In this document: piece after piece, positions 20,720 to 25,311 of the stretch
Position numbering within the stretch: the first letter of the stretch is position 1
Layout: every line of letters starts with the position of its first letter
Assembly: GCA_029560455.1 (NCBI GenBank)
Contig: JAKQKW010000075.1
Location: 1 to 25,311, forward strand
Direction: 5' to 3'
Origin: Candidatus Rifleibacteriota bacterium
Lineage (GTDB): Bacteria; Riflebacteria; Ozemobacteria; Ozemobacterales; Ozemobacteraceae
Length of the DNA: 25,311 nucleotides
Program-made: the position numbers and the translations under genes
The notes under the pieces: generated by a model
Told to the model about the DNA's origin: nothing
Database searches by the model: none
The model's input: only the letters and a program-made list of their open reading frames with translations

Positions 20720-23213
20720 AAGTGGTTCGATTTTCCTGCTCACCCTGACTGCAATGACAGTCCTCTTCATCTTTGGGTTTTCGATAACTTTCTTCACCGG
20801 CTCAGAAGATTACGCTTCGGCGATGTCATACGAATCAGAAGTGGCGTTTAATCTGGCAGAGTCGGCAATTGAAGAATTTGTTGCCCGTATCAAGAACTCC
20901 CTGAACCACGACGACGCCAATAACCAGTTGTATAAAGTTCTGCGTGCCCATGATACCGACGTCACCAAAGAAATCCCGCTCGAAGCGGCACAGGTCGCCA
21001 AGCTGACTGCCTACACGCGCGAAACTGCCCGCCAGGTTTACGGCATTCAGTTCGGCCGCGGCCTCGTGGAGTCGAATGATTTTGTCGTCGATGCGGCGAT
21101 CAAACTGCAGCATATCAATGCGGTAGAAGCGGCAAACGGCGATCAGATTCTCTACAAGCTTAAAAAAGACCTGAAAGAGAAGCAGGGTGAGATGGAAGTC
21201 CGCGCCAAGGTGGTTTATAAGGGCCATACCGCCAAGGTTTCGCTCAAATTCATGATCCGTGTTGTTAAAACCTTTATTCCGCCGTTCAACTACTTTACTC
21301 TCTATGTTAAAGATGGCAGTGTCTACGGCGGTTCGCACTTCAATACGTTTACCTCTTCAATCGATCAGAAACGCCAGTTGCGGCTTGATAACGGCTGGAA
21401 CGCCATCCGCCGCGACTTCAACCCGACCGTTAACTTTGACCAGTGGGAAAAAGACCTGGCGCAGCTCGGTGGCAGTGCCATCACACCACCCGGGCGCATC
21501 TATCTTGGCCAGGATCTCAACAGCCTCATGCAGGCCGGCCCGGCGGTTCTTGTGCGTTCAACCAACGGTGCAAAACTGCTTTTCGGCGATAATCTCAACG
21601 CCAACGTCGATAAATTTACGCAGATGAACGCCCAGGAAAACTTTTACCTGCGCTTTGATGTGCCCTGGATGGGCATGAAAGATTATGTTAAAAACTTCAT
21701 GGAACTCCAGGGCCAGGAAAAAACCAAGGAAGGCCTGATTTTTACCGGCTGGGGTAACGAACATAAAATCAGACTGTTCAACATCGGTGCCGGCAAAGAA
21801 CTCACAGAGCCGACCACCAACGGGCCGCCTTCGTTTATCAACTGCTTTCAGAGCTACTCTGTTCACACCGGCAAGCTGGTCACCCAGACTCCGGGCGGCA
21901 TGAATTCGAGTGAAGGGTTGATGAAATACCGCCTGATGCCTGAAGTTGACCGCAGCGGCTTTGACCCGTTCGGCTCCGCGCCGCCGCTTGATCGACTCGA
22001 GCCGATGAGTCGCGCCGATTTCTCAAAAATGTCGCCGACGCTGATTTATGGTCCGGCTATGCGCCAGTATTTCCGCGCTGTGCAGATTCACCCGAAAGAT
22101 GGCGAACCGGTCGAACTGCCTTTTATTGATTCGAAGGGGCCGCTGATTCAGATGATTCCAGGGCTCGATCTCAAAACCAAGATGACTGCAACTCAGGCAG
22201 CTCAGTTGTTTGAACTGGCCGGCGTCGACAAGGATTTTGTCGAAAAGATTCGCCGCAACTGGGAAAAACTGCCCGATGGCCTGCGCGAACTGCAGAATTA
22301 CGCCAATTTTATGAGCGATTCCGGTGTCGAACTTTACAACAAAGGTCTTGCTAACTTTCTCAATCGCCTGCGCAATCGTCAGGATGAATACGACGGCGCC
22401 CTTAAAGATTTTATGGGCGGCTATCTTGAAAATTTTCCCTATCCGTATAACGAAGTCCCAAAAGGCATGGATTCAGTAATTGGCCAGACACCAATGCTCG
22501 AGTTCTACGAAGGCGCTCTCTGGCACGCCCTGCCAGATGCCTACAGTTCATACCTGCTCGATTTCTATTTTATACCCAGAAGCACCGAAGACTTTTTCCG
22601 TGGTCGCACCACGGTCGCAATCGGCGGCACTTCTTACGACCGCTTCGAATTCAAGTATATCAACAATGTGCAGGCTTACCGCAGCGGCGCTAAAAACCAG
22701 ACCCTCGAACTCAATGGTATTCTGGCCCTGAACGACTCAGAACCGCTTGGCCTGAGAAACCTGAGATTCCGCGGACACGGCATCATTTATTCCAGCCCGA
22801 TGATGGGCGGCGGCAAAGTTGTAATTGCCGGCGACCTTCTCGGCGTCGATACAGACGAAAAGGCGATTCATTCGTCGATTGGCAACGACCTGCTGACAAT
22901 CATCGCGCCGCAGATTGTCATAGATACCACCATGGCTCAGGGCAGCCGCTGTTACGTCGAAGCGAATCTGATATCAGTCTCTGAACCCATGATTGTGAAG
23001 GGTGACAAGCCGGTAACTATCAAGGGCACTGTGGTTACGCCGTTTTTGAATCTTGAAGAACATTTTGCCACTCCCGGCGAAAACATTATCGTATATAATG
23101 CTCTCAACGGAATCTGGCGCAACATGATGCCAACCCTGATGGATAAACAGTACGTCGCCAAAATCGTTACCGGCGGGGTCGGCAAATTCGACTGGAAATA
23201 CGAACGCGAATGA
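20703..23213 (+). CDS. Very large GspK/PilX-like pseudopilin family protein
   Basis: An 836-aa protein. The N-terminus N-L-N-K-S-G then S-I-F-L-L-T-L-T-A-M-T-V-L-F forms a pilin-like helix with no glutamate at mature position 5, as in GspK and PilX. A-F-N-L-A-E-S-A-I-E-E-F after the helix is the conserved PilX/GspK post-helix motif. The remaining roughly 780 residues are a large exported domain, far longer than ordinary GspK (about 300 aa), with no recognisable enzymatic motif. The ATG at 20703 is preferred over a codon at 20682 because it starts the basic leader after AAAGGA. Its stop overlaps the next gene by four bases. Secretion- or pilus-tip function is inferred from its two pseudopilin neighbours. 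Confidence 0.78.
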   Translation: MANLNKSGSIFLLTLTAMTVLFIFGFSITFFTGSEDYASAMSYESEVAFNLAESAIEEFVARIKNSLNHDDANNQLYKVLRAHDTDVTKEIPLEAAQVAKLTAYTRETARQVYGIQFGRGLVESNDFVVDAAIKLQHINAVEAANGDQILYKLKKDLKEKQGEMEVRAKVVYKGHTAKVSLKFMIRVVKTFIPPFNYFTLYVKDGSVYGGSHFNTFTSSIDQKRQLRLDNGWNAIRRDFNPTVNFDQWEKDLAQLGGSAITPPGRIYLGQDLNSLMQAGPAVLVRSTNGAKLLFGDNLNANVDKFTQMNAQENFYLRFDVPWMGMKDYVKNFMELQGQEKTKEGLIFTGWGNEHKIRLFNIGAGKELTEPTTNGPPSFINCFQSYSVHTGKLVTQTPGGMNSSEGLMKYRLMPEVDRSGFDPFGSAPPLDRLEPMSRADFSKMSPTLIYGPAMRQYFRAVQIHPKDGEPVELPFIDSKGPLIQMIPGLDLKTKMTATQAAQLFELAGVDKDFVEKIRRNWEKLPDGLRELQNYANFMSDSGVELYNKGLANFLNRLRNRQDEYDGALKDFMGGYLENFPYPYNEVPKGMDSVIGQTPMLEFYEGALWHALPDAYSSYLLDFYFIPRSTEDFFRGRTTVAIGGTSYDRFEFKYINNVQAYRSGAKNQTLELNGILALNDSEPLGLRNLRFRGHGIIYSSPMMGGGKVVIAGDLLGVDTDEKAIHSSIGNDLLTIIAPQIVIDTTMAQGSRCYVEANLISVSEPMIVKGDKPVTIKGTVVTPFLNLEEHFATPGENIIVYNALNGIWRNMMPTLMDKQYVAKIVTGGVGKFDWKYERE

Positions 23214-23653
23214 TTAACAGAAACAGAAAACGGGCTTTTTCGCTGGTCGAAATTCTGATCGTCATCATGATGATCTCGGCGGGCATTCTGCCGATCTATT
23301 CATTGATGCGCTCCGGTCAGAAGCGTATTGTCAGAGCCGATACCCGAACCATGGCGACGCTTTTCGGGGCTTCTGCTCTCGAACTCGCCAGAACGCTGGG
23401 CTATGACAAGGCGCAGCGACTTCACAAAGACGAAGACTTTCTCGAACTGCAGAAAACCGCTGACAAAAATGGTTTTGAGTTGCGATTCGAGCCGACCCTG
23501 CAGCCGGTGACGCCGCTGCCGCAGGGCGCCAAGCCGATGTTTCTGCTGCGCATCAAAATTACGGTGGTTTCAAAGCACAAGACTGCTGAATCAGATGTGC
23601 CGGTGCTTACTTTCGTTTCAATTCTGACCGACCCGAGATACAACTATTACTGA
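23210..23653 (+). CDS. Minor pseudopilin, GspI/PilV-like, with Ala at the cleavage site
   Basis: A 147-aa protein with R-N-R-K-R-A then F-S-L-V-E-I-L-I-V-I and a helix rich in Met/Ile. The glutamate at mature position 5 is present, but the residue before the cleavage point is Ala instead of the nearly invariant Gly; prepilin peptidases tolerate Ala in some substrates. After the helix, A-S-A-L-E-L-A-R-T-L-G-Y matches I/V-type minor pseudopilins. The ATG overlaps the stop of the large K-like gene (ATGA), and the next gene begins one base after this stop. Confidence 0.82.
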   Translation: MINRNRKRAFSLVEILIVIMMISAGILPIYSLMRSGQKRIVRADTRTMATLFGASALELARTLGYDKAQRLHKDEDFLELQKTADKNGFELRFEPTLQPVTPLPQGAKPMFLLRIKITVVSKHKTAESDVPVLTFVSILTDPRYNYY

Positions 23654-23654
23654 T

Positions 23655-24281
23655 ATGCACAACAACAGACGCAAAAACGGTATGACCATGGTCGAACTTA
23701 TTTTCGCCGTTGGTATGTTCATGCTGCTGTCGGTATCGATGTATCAGATCATGCGGGCGGTACGCACCACGTTCACCCATTCGCAGAACAAACTCGATAT
23801 TCTGCAGACGACCCGCATTATCATGTCTGGCATCAGAAATGAGCTGCGCAATGCCTCAGATAAACCGCAGGTTTTCAATGACCGCCTCAATATTCCGGTG
23901 TCACCGACTGAAACGGTGCAATACTATTTCAATCCCGAGACCAGACGACTTTATCGCGGCAAAAAGGCCGGGATCAACGACCCCGACCCTGGTGTTTCCG
24001 ATATGCGCCCGTTTATGTTCAATGACGGTCAGATTCTCTCTTTCGAATACGATTCCAGCTACCGCGACTCGAATGCTTTTGTCGAGTCAGAGCTGGCTTT
24101 GAACTCGAAGGTCTGGTTCAAGGTTTCGATGAAAATTCTCTATTCCGAAAAATTCGACAAGCTTACTGAAGCCGATAAACAGAAGATTCTCGATAAACCA
24201 GATGACGATCCGCGCGTTAAATCATTTTTCATGGTGATTACCCCGCGCAAAGTGAACTGGCTGCTGCAGGCCACTCAGTAA
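23655..24281 (+). CDS. Minor pseudopilin, GspJ/PilW-like
   Basis: A 208-aa protein with a prepilin signal R-R-K-N-G then M-T-M-V-E-L-I-F-A-V: Met at mature position 1 and Glu at 5. The helix is followed by a region typical of J/W-type minor pseudopilins (I-M-R-A-V-R-T-T-F, then R-I-I-M-S-G-I-R-N-E-L-R-N-A), and by a long beta-rich part with R-R-L-Y-R-G. It begins one base after the preceding stop and is the last gene of the four-gene plus-strand operon, before a strong terminator. With the preceding K-like and I-like proteins it forms a plausible K-I-J tip set. Confidence 0.84.
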   Translation: MHNNRRKNGMTMVELIFAVGMFMLLSVSMYQIMRAVRTTFTHSQNKLDILQTTRIIMSGIRNELRNASDKPQVFNDRLNIPVSPTETVQYYFNPETRRLYRGKKAGINDPDPGVSDMRPFMFNDGQILSFEYDSSYRDSNAFVESELALNSKVWFKVSMKILYSEKFDKLTEADKQKILDKPDDDPRVKSFFMVITPRKVNWLLQATQ

Positions 24282-24282
24282 C

Positions 24283-24322
24283 AAAAAAGACACGGCAGCG
24301 TTTTTGCTGCCGTGTCTTTTTT
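24283..24322. terminator. Strong bidirectional intrinsic terminator
   Basis: A perfect 17-bp stem (24283-24299 with 24306-24322) with the six-base loop GTTTTT; A6 on the left and T6 on the right mean that it works on both strands. It lies between the plus-strand pseudopilin operon (stop at 24281) and the convergent gene ending at 24339. Confidence 0.93.
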
Positions 24323-24338
24323 ATTTACGGGCCTGTTT

Positions 24339-25097
24339 TTACTTCGCGGGTTCTTTGCCGGTCAGCTTTTTGTAATTTTCAAAAGCGGCCTGATAGGCCT
24401 GGTTGGCTTCGCTGATCTTCTGGGCGTTACCTTCGCGTGTCGCACTCAGGTATGCCTGATAAGCGGTGCGGTAGTCGCTGTCGGCTTTGGCGATTTCTTC
24501 GCTGCTGGCCGAAATGCTGACCGGGCCTGCGACAGTCTCGGTGGTAACCGGGGTCGGAGCCTGGGCACTGCTGTCATAAGAAGCCGGAATTTCGGGTGCC
24601 AGAGCAACGCCGGGCACGGTAGAGGCAGAACCTGCACTTGAGCCGCCATTCATGAAAAGGATACCACCGGTTGCGGTTCTATCTGCTTTATAGAGAAGGT
24701 TCATCGCTATTTTGCCGAGCAGACCGCCAACCAGAGCGCCGGCAACATAACCAACCGGGCCGAAAGATGCCAGGGCCATGACGCCGAGCGCGGCACCACC
24801 CAGTGCGGCAAGGTTACTGAGACTGCCGGTTGCATAACTGGTTACGATGCCACCGACTATCCAGCCGGCCACACCACCTGCAAGCATGCCAAGAGGCGGC
24901 ACGAAAGCGGCGCCGAGAGATGCGCCCGCAACTGCCCCGGCAATATTGCCTGCAATCTTGGCAAAGGGTCTGACGGCATTGAGAACGCTCCCGAGAATGC
25001 CAGCCTGAGCTGTCATGGGAACGAGAAGAATTGCGAACACAAAAGACGCGATCATCAGAATGTTGAACTGTCTGTTTCTTGCAAGCTGATAAAACAT
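24339..25097 (-). CDS. Exported glycine-zipper-rich membrane protein
   Basis: A 252-aa protein with a signal peptide (residues about 12-32, ending A-Q-A-G). Residues about 33-140 are hydrophobic and Gly/Ala-rich with many G-x-x-x-G spacings (A-G-A-V-A-G-A-S-L-G-A-A, then L-A-G-G-V-A-G-W-I-V-G-G), the glycine-zipper pattern of oligomeric membrane proteins. After a Ser/Pro/Thr linker, the end is a charged helix (S-D-Y-R-T-A-Y-Q-A-Y-L). GGGAGGT before the ATG gives a very good ribosome site. It has its own promoter and terminator and is probably monocistronic. The function is not recognised; a porin-like or scaffold role is possible. Confidence 0.78.
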   Translation of the reverse strand: MFYQLARNRQFNILMIASFVFAILLVPMTAQAGILGSVLNAVRPFAKIAGNIAGAVAGASLGAAFVPPLGMLAGGVAGWIVGGIVTSYATGSLSNLAALGGAALGVMALASFGPVGYVAGALVGGLLGKIAMNLLYKADRTATGGILFMNGGSSAGSASTVPGVALAPEIPASYDSSAQAPTPVTTETVAGPVSISASSEEIAKADSDYRTAYQAYLSATREGNAQKISEANQAYQAAFENYKKLTGKEPAK

Positions 25098-25125
25098 AAC
25101 ATACCTCCCTCACGAAACTTTTTTT

Positions 25126-25154
25126 AGTATAAGAAAAAACAACCCACCCCGCAA
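25126..25154 (-). promoter_or_regulatory. Candidate promoter of the glycine-zipper gene
   Basis: On the minus strand, TTGCGG (25154 down to 25149), a 17-base spacer and TATACT (25131 down to 25126) precede the ATG at 25097. The -35 matches the consensus at three positions, the -10 at five. The -35 lies in the loop of the terminator hairpin of the upstream gene. Confidence 0.5.
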
Positions 25155-25172
25155 TGTACCGACGAGGTGGGT
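25133..25172 (-). terminator. Intrinsic terminator of the gene entering from the right
   Basis: Read on the minus strand, ACCCACC (25172 down to 25166) pairs with GGTGGGT (25148 down to 25142) across a 17-base loop, followed by TGTTTTTT. It lies 22 bases beyond the stop at 25195. The loop is longer than usual, so strength is uncertain. Confidence 0.65.
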
Positions 25173-25194
25173 ATAACTCCTGTATTGAACGATG

Positions 25195-25311
25195 TTATCG
25201 CTGTGGCTGAAAGATGATGCCCTGAATCGATTTTTCACTGTCTGAATTATCGTAGGCAAAAATTGCCAGATAGCGGTTGCGCCTCTTCAGATTGTCGATT
25301 TCGGTATCTTT
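25195..25311 (-). CDS. C-terminal fragment of an unidentified protein (5' end outside window)
   Basis: On the minus strand an open frame enters from the right edge and ends at TAA (25195-25197), giving 38 residues that include R-N-R-Y-L-A-I-F-A-Y-D and end I-I-F-Q-P-Q-R. The reading frame is supported by the terminator immediately beyond it. The family cannot be recognised from this fragment. Confidence 0.6.
   Translation of the reverse strand, partial: KDTEIDNLKRRNRYLAIFAYDNSDSEKSIQGIIFQPQR

Noticed and set aside
1..25311. tRNA or rRNA genes, CRISPR arrays, insertion sequences, long direct repeats, integrases
   Set aside because: Looked for by eye on both strands; no cloverleaf, regularly spaced repeat, transposase or integrase motif was found. 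A computational scan was not possible.

Overview
This window reads as gene-dense chromosome (close to 50% GC by eye) from a Gram-negative-type bacterium: signal peptides, lipoboxes, a MotB with a peptidoglycan-binding OmpA domain and a full type II secretion/type IV pilus-like assembly line. No rRNA, tRNA, IS element, CRISPR array or phage gene was seen, and no gene-free stretch exceeds 300 bases (the longest is about 187, at 1178-1364). The number of prepilin-like genes is striking: about ten in 25 kb, in three clusters. I cannot place the organism from sequence alone; pseudopilin abundance combined with many secreted proteins of no recognisable family would fit a poorly characterised lineage such as Riflebacteria, but that is a guess.

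Region by region. (1) 1-3728, plus strand: the tail of one secreted protein and three further signal-peptide proteins of unknown function, two of them with good promoters of their own. (2) 3748-5163: tilS, the tRNA(Ile)-lysidine synthase, convergent with the next cluster only 7 bases away. (3) 6523-5171, minus strand: a three-gene satellite pseudopilin operon with overlapping genes and an apparently leaderless extended -10 promoter. (4) 6653-9688, plus strand: a lipoprotein with a carboxypeptidase-regulatory-like beta domain and a CX4CH cytochrome-like domain, a secreted protein, then motA-motB (flagellar-type stator). (5) 20038-9729, minus strand: a long operon of 13 genes, many overlapping by 1-4 bases: exported cupin, TPR protein, GspE/PilB ATPase, GspF/PilC platform, GspG-like major pseudopilin, GspH-, GspI-, GspJ- and small GspK/PilX-like pseudopilins, a PilM-PilN-type (GspL-like) protein, a PilO/GspM-like protein, a small single-TM protein and an exported TPR protein. 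The E-F-G-H-I-J-K-L-M order is the classical gsp order. No secretin (GspD/PilQ) and no prepilin peptidase lie in the window. (6) 20147-24281, plus strand, divergent from (5): a lipoprotein, an 836-aa GspK/PilX-like protein and two pseudopilins resembling I/V and J/W types, ended by a strong hairpin terminator. (7) 24339-25311, minus strand: a glycine-zipper membrane protein and the C-terminus of an unidentified protein.

Working model: region 5 encodes the inner-membrane motor, platform and core pseudopilus of one type II secretion-like machine. Regions 3 and 6 supply additional minor pseudopilins, and region 6 may supply an alternative tip complex built around an unusually large K-like subunit. 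Two minus-strand operons in this group seem to start transcription at or next to their first ATG.
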